Shown here in pieces: positions 53,891 to 62,580 of a stretch of 64,000 bases of DNA. The DNA comes from Bacteroidota bacterium (GTDB taxonomy: Bacteria > Bacteroidota > Bacteroidia > Chitinophagales > Saprospiraceae). The translations under genes were made by a program, and so were the position numbers. Under the pieces are notes generated by a model that searched no databases, had not been told where the DNA came from, and worked only from the letters and a program-made list of their open reading frames with translations. Numbering within the stretch: the first letter of the stretch is position 1; every line of letters starts with the position of its first letter. Location: positions 62,001 through 126,000 of the forward strand of contig WGNL01000020.1 in assembly GCA_016124585.1 (NCBI GenBank), in the 5' to 3' direction.

Positions 53891-54952
53891 ATGCGCACTA
53901 CCCTATTCCATTCCATGATATTGCTCGGGGCAGCCTGCGTTTTTGGCTGCAAGATGAGTCGTCTTCCGGCGGCGCAGCAGGTTCATTTTATACAAGACGA
54001 GTCCAAACAGCAGGTGGACGTGTATATCGGAAGCGTGTTTTTCACTTCCTACATCTATCGGGGCGGTAGCCTCAAGAAGCCCGTTCTTTTTCCGTTGGAA
54101 ACTGCCAGCGGCATCACCGTCACCCGCGGCTATCCGCTTGACACCCGGCCCGGTGAGCGTATGGATCACCCGCACCATTACGGGCTTTGGTTCAACCACG
54201 GCGATGTGAATGGCTTAGATTTTTGGAACAACTCCGATGCCATTTCCCCACAAGCCAAGGACTACCATTACGGCACAATCATTCATGAAAAAATATTAAA
54301 AATGGAGGATGGTGACCAAGGTATCTTAGAAGTGAAAAAAGCATGGGTTACGCCGAAAGGCGATACGATTTTGGATGAAACGACGGCGTATGTTTTTTCA
54401 GGAAAAGCGCATCAGCGCCAGATTGAACACCGTACCACCTTGACCGCTCGTGAAAAAAAAGTCGTTTTCAAGGATTCTAAAGAAGGCATGTTTGCGATGC
54501 GGGTCGCACGGGAGTTAGAGCATCCTGACCAAGCCCCCGTCATTTTGACCAACACCAACCTCGAACCCGATTCTCCAAAAGTTGACATTACAGGTGTAAC
54601 CGGCCACTACCTGAACAGCGAGGGCCTCGAAGGAGAAGCAACTTGGGGCAAACGTGCAAAATGGGTACAGCTATCGGGTAAAATGGAAGGTAGCTATGTG
54701 GCCATCGTCATCATGGATGCACCCGAAAACCCCAACTACCCGCCGCATTGGATGACGAGGGGCTATGGGTTGTTTGGGGTGAATCCGTTCGGCAGCGCCG
54801 TTTATTCTGAAGGCAAAGAGGAGTTGAATTATGAATTGCTGCCAGGCAAATCAGTAGATTTTCGGCACCAGGTGCTGATCGTTGATGGGGAAACACCCAA
54901 AAAGGAGGCACTTGATATTGCTTTTTTGAAGTTTGCAGGTAACCAGCCTTAA
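53891..54952 (+). CDS. DUF6807 (PmoA-like) lipoprotein
   Basis: 353 residues with a lipoprotein signal (LLGAACVFGCKMS). The DUF6807 body shows ASGITVTRGYPLDTRPGERM, MDHPHHYGLWFNHGDVNGLD and a C-terminal MTRGYGLFGVNPFGSAVYSE. The HPHH/GLWF motif is typical and suggests a metal or sugar site. The ATG is 1 bp after the HTCS stop, so the two are probably coupled. Members are common in polysaccharide loci of Bacteroidota; the activity is unknown to me. Despite the PmoA label in databases, no methane link is implied. Confidence 0.75.
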   Translation: MRTTLFHSMILLGAACVFGCKMSRLPAAQQVHFIQDESKQQVDVYIGSVFFTSYIYRGGSLKKPVLFPLETASGITVTRGYPLDTRPGERMDHPHHYGLWFNHGDVNGLDFWNNSDAISPQAKDYHYGTIIHEKILKMEDGDQGILEVKKAWVTPKGDTILDETTAYVFSGKAHQRQIEHRTTLTAREKKVVFKDSKEGMFAMRVARELEHPDQAPVILTNTNLEPDSPKVDITGVTGHYLNSEGLEGEATWGKRAKWVQLSGKMEGSYVAIVIMDAPENPNYPPHWMTRGYGLFGVNPFGSAVYSEGKEELNYELLPGKSVDFRHQVLIVDGETPKKEALDIAFLKFAGNQP

Positions 54953-54960
54953 CGACGGCA

Positions 54961-56337
54961 CTACCTCACCCAAACCGTTTTGATATTCACAAACTCCCGA
55001 ATGCCAAAATGCGACAACTCCCGACCGTAGCCACTGTGGTTGATGCCACCGAACGGTAATCGAGGGTCAGATTTGACCAATCCATTGACGAAACAACTTC
55101 CAGCATTCAGCTTTTCCTTTGCAATCATTTCACCGCGTTCCGCATTTTTGGTAAAAACAGCGCCACCAAGTCCGAACGAGGTGTCATTAGCAATGTGGAT
55201 GGCTTCATCTTCGTCTTCCGCACGAATCACAGCGGCCACTGGGCCAAAAAGTTCTTCTGAATAGGCTGGCATGCCTTTTTTCACATTCGTCAAAATAGTA
55301 GGTGGATAGTATGCACCCTGCCCCTTAGGGATTTTACCGCCCAGCAAGCATTCCGCCCCTGCCTCAATGCTACGCAGGACCTGCTCGTGCAATTCGTCCC
55401 GAAGGTCTTTCCGAGCCATCGGGCCGATGTCAGTCGCATCTTCCATGGGGTCGCCCACTTTCAACGCTGCCATTTTCTGATGGAATATTTTCATAAAAGC
55501 ATCGTACACCTCACCTACCACGATGATGCGCTTGGCACTAATGCAGCTCTGTCCAGCATTCAGCAGGCGGCTGGTTTTGCAGACTTCAGCAGCATTTTCC
55601 AGATCGGCATCGGCCAGCACGAGGTAGGGGTCACTGCCTCCGAGTTCAAGCACGGTTTTTTTCAAACAATCGCCAGCAGTGGCAGCTACGCTGCGCCCAG
55701 CAGGTTCACTGCCAGTCAAGGTGACAGCTTTCACAAGTGGATTTCGGATGACAGATTCCACCATGCCAGATGGGATTTGCAGATTGGTGAAAAGCCCAGT
55801 TGGGAATCCCGATTTTTCAAAAATCTCCTCGATGGCCGCTGCGCAGCCCGGCACATTGGATGCGTGTTTCAAAAGCCCGCCATTGCCCGCCATGAGCGCA
55901 GGAGCAGCGAAACGGAATACCTGCCAAAATGGATAATTCCAAGGCATGACGGCCAATACTAATCCGAGCGGTTGGAAGCTGACATAGCTCTTGCTGGCAT
56001 CGGTGATCACAGTCTCGTCGGCTAAAAAATTGGCGGTATTTTTTGCGTAGTACTCACAGGCCCAAGCACATTTTTCTACTTCTGCTTGGGCGTCTTTGAA
56101 GGGTTTTCCCATTTCTTGGGTCATGAGTTCGGCCCACTCCTGCTGCCGCTCCCGAAGCTCGACCGCAGCCTGCAACATGCAGCCTGCACGGTATGAAATG
56201 TGGTTGGTTTGCCAGCCTGATTGGGCTAACTGTGCCTGCTCCAATTTTGCAGTAAGTTCCGTTTTCGTAAGGTGCTTGAACGAATGCAGTATTTCACCGG
56301 TGGCTGGATTGACGGCTGTGGCAGTTGTTGATGACAT
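54961..56337 (-). CDS. sad: NAD-dependent succinate-semialdehyde dehydrogenase, Sad (YneI) type
   Basis: 458 residues, shorter than GabD and typical of the Sad/YneI subgroup. PWNYPFWQVFRFAAPALMAG, VTLTGSEPAGRSVAA, LELGGSDPYLVL with the catalytic Glu, NAGQSCISAKRIIV with the catalytic Cys and ELSHFGIREFVNIKTVW all fit. It oxidises succinate semialdehyde or similar aldehydes in the cytoplasm. It converges on DUF6807 with 8 bp between the stops. It is probably outside the pectin locus, though aldehyde removal might link it. Confidence 0.9.
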   Translation of the reverse strand: MSSTTATAVNPATGEILHSFKHLTKTELTAKLEQAQLAQSGWQTNHISYRAGCMLQAAVELRERQQEWAELMTQEMGKPFKDAQAEVEKCAWACEYYAKNTANFLADETVITDASKSYVSFQPLGLVLAVMPWNYPFWQVFRFAAPALMAGNGGLLKHASNVPGCAAAIEEIFEKSGFPTGLFTNLQIPSGMVESVIRNPLVKAVTLTGSEPAGRSVAATAGDCLKKTVLELGGSDPYLVLADADLENAAEVCKTSRLLNAGQSCISAKRIIVVGEVYDAFMKIFHQKMAALKVGDPMEDATDIGPMARKDLRDELHEQVLRSIEAGAECLLGGKIPKGQGAYYPPTILTNVKKGMPAYSEELFGPVAAVIRAEDEDEAIHIANDTSFGLGGAVFTKNAERGEMIAKEKLNAGSCFVNGLVKSDPRLPFGGINHSGYGRELSHFGIREFVNIKTVWVR

Positions 56338-56369
56338 ATTTTTTGGCTGTTGAAATCGGTACCAGTGGC

Positions 56370-57257
56370 TTATTCACTTTTAGAATCTTCGGCTGGCAGA
56401 CCGACTGGAAGTTGAGTATCACGGTAGGCTTTTACCTCGACAATATTGCTCGGCAAGTAAAATCCTTTAGAATTGAGTGCATCCAGGGTTTGATTGATGA
56501 GCTGCATTTTCAATTTCAGGGCAGGCACTTTAGTGCTGAAGGTGTCAATCCAGTATCTGGACTGAACATTTAGGGTACTGGATGCCAACTCACCATACAC
56601 CACGTCAGGCTTTCTTGGTTCATCATGGATTACATGTGGGTTGTCATCAAGCACTTTTTGCATGATTCCAACTACTTTTTCCATGTCCGAATCGTAATCA
56701 AGACCAATAGTAAAATCCTCTCGCAGAAATCCATCCAAGGTATAATTGATGACCGGATTTTTAACCACATTGCTGTTTGGGATGAAAATATCCTTGCCAT
56801 CCACGGTTTTGATCTGTGTATCCCGCAAATTTAGGGCAAGCACTTTCCCTTTCAACCCAGTCAGTTCTACCGTATCCCCGACCCGAAATGGCCGTTTGAA
56901 GGCCAGCACTACCCCAGCCAAGAAATTCTCGCCAATGTCTTTGAAAGCAAAACCTAAGACGAAAGCTCCTACCCCTGCCGTAGAAAGCAAGCCTACTGCT
57001 ATACCGCCTAGCCCCACTATCCGCAGGGCCAAGAATAGGGCAAATATCACGACCGCCGAACCAACCATGTTGGCAATAAACTTGGCCAGCAAGGGGTCGT
57101 CCATCCTATTGTCCAGTCGTTTATGCGAAAGTCGGCGAACCAAATTTGCCAAAAAAAGTAGTACCGTAAGCACCAATAGCGCCAAGCCAAGCTTTGGCAT
57201 CAAAGCCACAAAACTTTGGTAATAGGACTGGATATTCTGGATTAAGTCGTCCCACAT
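56370..57257 (-). CDS. Small mechanosensitive channel (MscS family)
   Basis: 295 residues: three N-terminal membrane helices (~20-130) with the pore helix GVGAFVLGFAFKDIGENF. The Gly/Ala-rich MscS TM3 pattern is there, then the beta domain AGVVLAFKRPFRVGDTVEL and DGKDIFIPNSNVVKNPVINY. It opens under membrane tension to release solutes in hypo-osmotic shock. It is 32 bp from the dehydrogenase gene. No functional tie to pectin use is evident. Confidence 0.92.
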   Translation of the reverse strand: MWDDLIQNIQSYYQSFVALMPKLGLALLVLTVLLFLANLVRRLSHKRLDNRMDDPLLAKFIANMVGSAVVIFALFLALRIVGLGGIAVGLLSTAGVGAFVLGFAFKDIGENFLAGVVLAFKRPFRVGDTVELTGLKGKVLALNLRDTQIKTVDGKDIFIPNSNVVKNPVINYTLDGFLREDFTIGLDYDSDMEKVVGIMQKVLDDNPHVIHDEPRKPDVVYGELASSTLNVQSRYWIDTFSTKVPALKLKMQLINQTLDALNSKGFYLPSNIVEVKAYRDTQLPVGLPAEDSKSE

Positions 57258-57327
57258 AAGTTTATCATTACAGTTAAAAAGTCTAGCATGAAAAGCCTAA
57301 GACACATCGTTTTTTGAAATGTTCAAA

Positions 57328-58062
57328 TCAATTGTCCATGCGCTGGTGGAGCTTTGGGACAAAATAACCAATAGCCGCCCCAGTGATGTATCCTACCAGC
57401 ACATCGGTTGGAAAATGTTTTCCAGCGGTCATTCTAAAGATACCAGTTGCAGCTGGGATGGTTGCCGCAGCCGTCCACATAACGGGTTTCCAACGGCTGC
57501 CGGGGTGGTAGTCAGCATATATTTTGGCCGTGAGGAAACACATTGTGGCCGTTTGGGAAGTATGTCCTGACCAAAAAGAAAGCCTTGCACTGGTGGTCAT
57601 TTTTTCCTCCAGTGATAGCTCAGACTGGTACACATATGGCCGGGTGCGGTGTACCGTATTCTTGACCAACGCCGTGAGGCCAAGGTTAATCATCGCAGCT
57701 TGCGTGTACATGACACCAATGGTACTGGCGTCTTTTCGCATTTTTTTATCAGCGAAAGTGAGTGCAACTGGAAAAAAATTGGAAGAGTAAAGCAGAACGT
57801 TACTGGTTTTGTGCGAACGAACAGAACGGCGGGTAGTCACCCAACGCTCAAAACTGGAGAGGTCGTTGGCATTCAGTCCACTTATTTGCAAAGCTGTCAA
57901 CGGTTTGACCTGCTTCTCGAAATAAAAGGCACCACCGATAACGCCAATCCCGGCTCCGTACAGCCCAATTTCCCTTCCCAATTTCAACTGATATGGAGAT
58001 TGCGAAAAAAGGGAAATCAAGGAAACAATGGTAAGCCAAAGGATTAGGATAAATTTTTTCAT
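57328..58062 (-). CDS. PAP2-family membrane phosphatase
   Basis: 244 residues with an N-terminal hydrophobic segment and several later ones. The acid-phosphatase motifs are complete: KNTVHRTRPY (motif 1, K-x6-RP), FWSGHTSQTA (motif 2, SGH) and RMTAGKHFPTDVLVG (motif 3, R-x5-H-x3-D). It likely dephosphorylates undecaprenyl-pyrophosphate or phosphatidate on the periplasmic side. It follows the MPE-BamA fusion gene by 18 bp on the minus strand, which may be meaningful as both deal with phosphoesters and the envelope. Confidence 0.9.
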   Translation of the reverse strand: MKKFILILWLTIVSLISLFSQSPYQLKLGREIGLYGAGIGVIGGAFYFEKQVKPLTALQISGLNANDLSSFERWVTTRRSVRSHKTSNVLLYSSNFFPVALTFADKKMRKDASTIGVMYTQAAMINLGLTALVKNTVHRTRPYVYQSELSLEEKMTTSARLSFWSGHTSQTATMCFLTAKIYADYHPGSRWKPVMWTAAATIPAATGIFRMTAGKHFPTDVLVGYITGAAIGYFVPKLHQRMDN

Positions 58063-58080
58063 GTTGTGAAATTAAGTTTT

Positions 58081-61000
58081 TTAAAATGAAAAGCCCATGC
58101 GGATGGTGTAGGTGTTATCCTCATGGCCGTTCGTCATGGTATAAAACGCGTTGAAAAGAATCAATTTATAGGGGGTGATCCAGACCCCAGGTGAGAAGCC
58201 CGCATGGATTTTATCGGAATCTTCCCCATCGACCCAAACCCTCCCATAGTCATAGCCTGCCATTATCCCCAAGTCGAAAGGCATGGTGTGGTTCATGATG
58301 GAAACCAGTTTTAAGCGTAGGTCGGTATTATGGTAAAACAGCGATTTCCCTGCAAAACGATTGTTTCGAAATCCTCTAAGGTAGTTGTTGCCGCCCATGT
58401 TGTTGCTGTGATAAAACAAGTAGTCGTCGTTGGTAAGGGCGGCAGCCCCAAAACGGGTTGCAATGGTAAGTTCCGCAGGGGACCCAAAGGTAACGTAGGC
58501 TGTGAAGCTACCATCAAATCTTGTATAGCTCCGATGTGCACCTATATCTCGGTAAAAATTACTGCCAAGCTTAAGTTTGATGCCATTTTTAGGATAGGCT
58601 GTGCCTTCCACAAACTCGTAGTCATGCTGTAGGGTGAAACCCAAAAAATGTCGCTGGGCCAATTCGCTAGGTGCTAGCGCATCCGTATCTGTGATGCGGC
58701 CCACCCGATTTTCCACTTCCACCCGTTCCAAGAATGGGCCGAAGCGAGTGAAATTTCGTCCATTGTACCAAGTCCTTTTGAGCAACGGACTGAGGGACAG
58801 TTTTTCCAACCGTACCCAATTGAATCTGCTGGATGGGGCGCTGTCCTTGGTATTGTTCCCCAAGCCGAAATAATTGAAAATGATGGGTCGGTCAAAACGC
58901 AGGTCAGGGTTAAAGTCCAGTTTGCCAACCACTCGAGTGTAATCGCCCGTGTAGTGTAGGTTAAGGGCATTAGTATTGGCTGAAAAACGTGCAAAAATAG
59001 TGTGCTGCAAGCCATAGGGCTTTTTTCGAAAACGGTACCGGGTCAACCGCACCCCTCCACCTATCAGCAAGCCATCATCCACCGTCACCCCAATGGTGGC
59101 CAGCGGAAAGTAGCGGTTATACCGAAATTCATGGCGGTCGTATTCATTGATTTTCAGGAGGTCTTCCCGAAGGTCACGCACGGGGCCACTTATTTCCATT
59201 CCTTCGGGCAAGTCATAAACCACCACTTTCCTCACCAAACTATGTCGGCGTTGCCCAAGATCATCCGTTTTGTCCTCACCATCGCCACCAATCACACGTA
59301 CCATTATTTCACGATGCACCTCACCTTTTAATTCAAAAACATCATCGCCACCCAACCCAAACAAGCGCACTTCCCGCGTTTCCGATTCCTTGAAAAGACG
59401 GTGATAATAGCGGTCGCCTTTCTCCCCATTTTTCTTTAGGGTAAAAACGCTTACCTCCAAATCGCCGCCAGGCAACCATTCCACTTCAAAAAAATCCCGT
59501 TTGTCTGTGCCGATTACTTCTACATAATGGGCATAAAAACAATATAGTTTTTCGGCGTGGTAGGGAATATGGTCGCGCCTTTGCTTCAGCATCTTGATAA
59601 TATGCGGTGCATTGAGCTGATAGATTTCCGACGGCCAACTTTTGAAGGCGTTTTCGATTACCGAGTCGGTTAGGCTTGCCTGCATCTCGTTGGCTACTTC
59701 GAGCCAATCCGCTCTATCCAACTCAGCGAGGAAAGTCCGGTCGAAAAAGGAACCGGGGTAGGCCTCGCCCGGCACGTCATTGATTTTGCCGTTCAGCCCG
59801 CGCTGCTGCATGGCCAGCCACCGCCTGCTGATGAGAAATGGCACCATGCCGCGTAGATCGAAAAATGCTTGGTCGCGATCGCGTGGAATGGGCCGCAAAA
59901 CTGTCAGGGAGTCCCCCTGTGGAAAAGTGGCCCACCGCCACTGGTCGTCGTGGCGGTCGTAATCGTGAATGAACTGGTCGAAGAGCCGAGATTTCAAGGC
60001 CCATTTTTGATCCACCCGGTACTTCGAATTCTTATGGATTTTCTCCAATGCATCCACATAGCTGATGATTTCGGGGCTGTTTCCAAAGCTGGGTAAGTCG
60101 CTCCAATCGTCATCTGGCCGCTCTTCAAAAAGATAAAGTTCGCCAGCAAAAACATCGTTGTAGGGGCCTAGTCTTTCTTGCCGGGGTAAATAGTAAAGTC
60201 GGGGGTTAGTATGGTAAATTCCTGCGGCATTGGCTAGCGTTGGAATCGCAAAAGCACCGTAAGGATGCGAACCGCTTTTGAGGTCTTGGATGAAATCCTT
60301 CACAACGGTTGCCTGCAATTCTTTTGGTAGCCCTCGGCTCACATCTTTTTCTACTGATCTGAGCACGTATTTGTGGCCTTTTTCATCTTCAAACCGCAGA
60401 CTTTTAGAAGACATGCCACCACCATGACCAGCAGGTGTCAGGTGCTTGAACTCAGTTTCAAGGTTAAAACTGGGGACTTTGACAGGGGTGCTCCAAGCAG
60501 CCCGATAGCGGTCACCGAAAGTCCATTTCTTCAAGGTTTTGGCTTCGTAATTGTTGGAAGCGGCTAGTGTGACACTATCGGGAATAGGTTCAAAATCTTT
60601 GGGTTTGTTGGGGCCTTGGGTGGTCAAAATATCCACGAACAGCCTTTTGCGAAAGGCAACTTCCAGCAAGTTGCCCTTTTTGTTTTTGCGATAAAATTCT
60701 ACCCAAACCTCCTTGTTTTTATAAAAGTACAGCTTCGCAAAACCTTGTCTTGCCTGCACAAAGCGGGCATTTCGGCCCCCTCTCGCAAAATCTGCCCTAC
60801 CTGCCGAGCCACTGACGATAAAGTGATTTCGACCTTTAGTATCGCTGAACAACTGCAAGCTGTGGTCGTGAGCACCGACCGTGATCAGGCTTTCGTTCCG
60901 AGGGCCATTGGCAGAAATTCTGTCAATTTCTGATTGCAGATTGATTTGTTCGTGACTGGTTAGGTCTTGTTTTTGACCGCCTATTTTTCGAAAAAGCACG

Positions 61001-61788
61001 ATAAATGAGCCGATGCCCGGTAGTGGTATCCATGCTTTTTGCCGCCAAAGCGTGAGTGGGAACAGGTGGTGCTTCCAAGAAAAATTCCCGCCATGCACAC
61101 CGTTGCTGCGCATGGGATGGTGCATGAATAAAACGATTCGTTCTTTTTCGTCTTTTTTAAGCTCCTCTTCCAAATCTTGAATAAACCCAAATGGGGCATC
61201 AGCCCCGCAAGTTTCTCGAAGTTCATCTTTTTGGAGCCACCATTGGCTATCGGCAAAAAGCAGGCGGGCATCGTGGGTAATCTTGATTTTGTCGGGCTTT
61301 CCACAGTGAGATTCAGGTAGGAAACTTTCATTGTTACCAAGTGCTTTTTCTACTTCTTTGCGTTGCCAGTCCAAAGATTCATAACCATTCTTCCCGGAAG
61401 TAGCCCAATCGGTTTCACCTGCCATAAAAATGGTGTGTCCTTTAAAGTTTTGAGTTACTTGAAGTTGGGATTGCAGCGTAGCTTCGGCAAGCTGTAGTTG
61501 TTTTTTTGAACGGGGATTAAAAGATGGCAAATTGTCACCAAGGAAGACGAGGGTGCTGTTTTCACCTACTTTGTCCAGCTCATTTTTCAGCAATGGTAGC
61601 AAAGTGTTCTGGCTCGGCTTCTTGGCTTCACCTGCCCCTCCCAGCATGAAAACGGTATGTTCCAGCAAGTCACTGTCAGGCAACTTGGATTCTTCCCAGC
61701 CCATTTCCTCCTCCTGGTAGTAAGCGTTTTTTGCTGTATTGCAACCGAAGAGGACAGCAACCAATAAAAGGAAGAAAGGCTTTTTCAT
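58081..61788 (-). CDS. Metallophosphatase-BamA/surface-antigen fusion, outer-membrane protein
   Basis: 1235 residues with a lipoprotein-like leader (LLLVAVLFGCNTAK). The N-terminal ~380 residues resemble a calcineurin-type phosphoesterase: LVFLGDNLPSF, GETDWATSG, VLFMHHPMRS and GAHDHSLQLF supply Asp, Asn and His ligands. A long linker region (~400-880) follows. The C-terminal ~350 residues form a BamA/TamA-type beta-barrel (FGPFLERVEVENRVG, RGFRNNRFAG, and final TYTIRMGFSF with terminal Phe). The likely site is the outer membrane with the phosphatase in the periplasm. Substrate unknown. Confidence 0.82.
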   Translation of the reverse strand: MKKPFFLLLVAVLFGCNTAKNAYYQEEEMGWEESKLPDSDLLEHTVFMLGGAGEAKKPSQNTLLPLLKNELDKVGENSTLVFLGDNLPSFNPRSKKQLQLAEATLQSQLQVTQNFKGHTIFMAGETDWATSGKNGYESLDWQRKEVEKALGNNESFLPESHCGKPDKIKITHDARLLFADSQWWLQKDELRETCGADAPFGFIQDLEEELKKDEKERIVLFMHHPMRSNGVHGGNFSWKHHLFPLTLWRQKAWIPLPGIGSFIVLFRKIGGQKQDLTSHEQINLQSEIDRISANGPRNESLITVGAHDHSLQLFSDTKGRNHFIVSGSAGRADFARGGRNARFVQARQGFAKLYFYKNKEVWVEFYRKNKKGNLLEVAFRKRLFVDILTTQGPNKPKDFEPIPDSVTLAASNNYEAKTLKKWTFGDRYRAAWSTPVKVPSFNLETEFKHLTPAGHGGGMSSKSLRFEDEKGHKYVLRSVEKDVSRGLPKELQATVVKDFIQDLKSGSHPYGAFAIPTLANAAGIYHTNPRLYYLPRQERLGPYNDVFAGELYLFEERPDDDWSDLPSFGNSPEIISYVDALEKIHKNSKYRVDQKWALKSRLFDQFIHDYDRHDDQWRWATFPQGDSLTVLRPIPRDRDQAFFDLRGMVPFLISRRWLAMQQRGLNGKINDVPGEAYPGSFFDRTFLAELDRADWLEVANEMQASLTDSVIENAFKSWPSEIYQLNAPHIIKMLKQRRDHIPYHAEKLYCFYAHYVEVIGTDKRDFFEVEWLPGGDLEVSVFTLKKNGEKGDRYYHRLFKESETREVRLFGLGGDDVFELKGEVHREIMVRVIGGDGEDKTDDLGQRRHSLVRKVVVYDLPEGMEISGPVRDLREDLLKINEYDRHEFRYNRYFPLATIGVTVDDGLLIGGGVRLTRYRFRKKPYGLQHTIFARFSANTNALNLHYTGDYTRVVGKLDFNPDLRFDRPIIFNYFGLGNNTKDSAPSSRFNWVRLEKLSLSPLLKRTWYNGRNFTRFGPFLERVEVENRVGRITDTDALAPSELAQRHFLGFTLQHDYEFVEGTAYPKNGIKLKLGSNFYRDIGAHRSYTRFDGSFTAYVTFGSPAELTIATRFGAAALTNDDYLFYHSNNMGGNNYLRGFRNNRFAGKSLFYHNTDLRLKLVSIMNHTMPFDLGIMAGYDYGRVWVDGEDSDKIHAGFSPGVWITPYKLILFNAFYTMTNGHEDNTYTIRMGFSF

Positions 61789-61817
61789 GGAAGTTTTCTA
61801 ACTAGGAATTTTTGGAT

Positions 61818-61852
61818 AAAAAAATAGTGGGCAAGTGCAAACACTGCCCACC
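61818..61852 (-). terminator. Intrinsic terminator of the coiled-coil lipoprotein gene
   Basis: On the minus strand GTGGGCAGTG and CACTTGCCCAC pair, with a 7-bp outer stem continued inward after a slight bulge. TATTTTTTT follows. It is 28 bp past the stop of the coiled-coil lipoprotein gene. Confidence 0.85.
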
Positions 61853-61879
61853 ATTTTACTATGGTAAGGTATGAAACGA

Positions 61880-62287
61880 TTACATTTTATTGTCGTCGCC
61901 CAAATCTTTGATAGTTTCATGGACATTGGCTTTGAACTGATCCCACTCAGCGCCTGTCTTGTCACCAAAATCTTCTAGATCTTGTGCAATTTGCTTGCGC
62001 TTTGCTTCCAGTTCGTCCAATTGCTTTTGCATGTCTGCCTTGGCTTCATCTTTGGCATCCTTCATGTCCTCTTTGATTTTCGCCATGCGAGCATCAATAT
62101 TGTCAGCGGCTTCGTTCATTTCACGCTTGAGGTCGTTCTTCTCGTCAACCATAGCATCGCCAACGGCGTCTGCTGCCTCGTTGACTTCTTGTTTAGCATG
62201 TTCGCTGCTGGCATCGTTGCCGCAGGAAGTAAGTGAGATAATCCCAAGGATCGACATTGCAAATAAGATGATTGATAGCTTTTTCAT
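61880..62287 (-). CDS. Small coiled-coil lipoprotein
   Basis: 135 residues. The leader SILGIISLTSCGND is a lipobox. The rest is almost entirely charged amphipathic helix (NEAADAVGDAMVDEKNDLKR, MAKIKEDMKDAKDEAKADMQ, KQLDELEAKRKQIAQDLEDF), a long coiled coil rich in Lys, Glu, Asp and Ala. It resembles stress-related, apolipoprotein-like or YtxH-type helical envelope proteins. I cannot name a function. It has its own terminator, so it is probably monocistronic. Confidence 0.8.
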   Translation of the reverse strand: MKKLSIILFAMSILGIISLTSCGNDASSEHAKQEVNEAADAVGDAMVDEKNDLKREMNEAADNIDARMAKIKEDMKDAKDEAKADMQKQLDELEAKRKQIAQDLEDFGDKTGAEWDQFKANVHETIKDLGDDNKM

Positions 62288-62580
62288 TGTTGGTGATTGA
62301 TGTTTTTTGTTTTAGAAAATAAGTGAATTTTGGGTAAAAAGGATAAAGTAAAGCTTTGTTCAACACAAGAAATTTTTTTGTTAAAATTCAATTATTTAAA
62401 TATATCTTACTTTGGCGGCCCAAGATGTTAGCTTATTGTGAAATAAAGGAATAATTCATCAAAATAGATACAAGCTGGCAGTCCTGAAAAAACTGTGCTA
62501 ATAGAATGAACATAAACCGCTTAGTTGCATTTTACCCTGTATTCCAATTTTCAGGGTTCTAAAATTGGGGAAGGAACAAT
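62288..62580. other. AT-rich divergent intergenic region
   Basis: 293 bp between the coiled-coil lipoprotein and the histidine kinase start, AT-rich with several A/T runs. It must contain divergent promoters, but I see no perfect box, hairpin or small ORF that I can defend. Confidence 0.35.
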
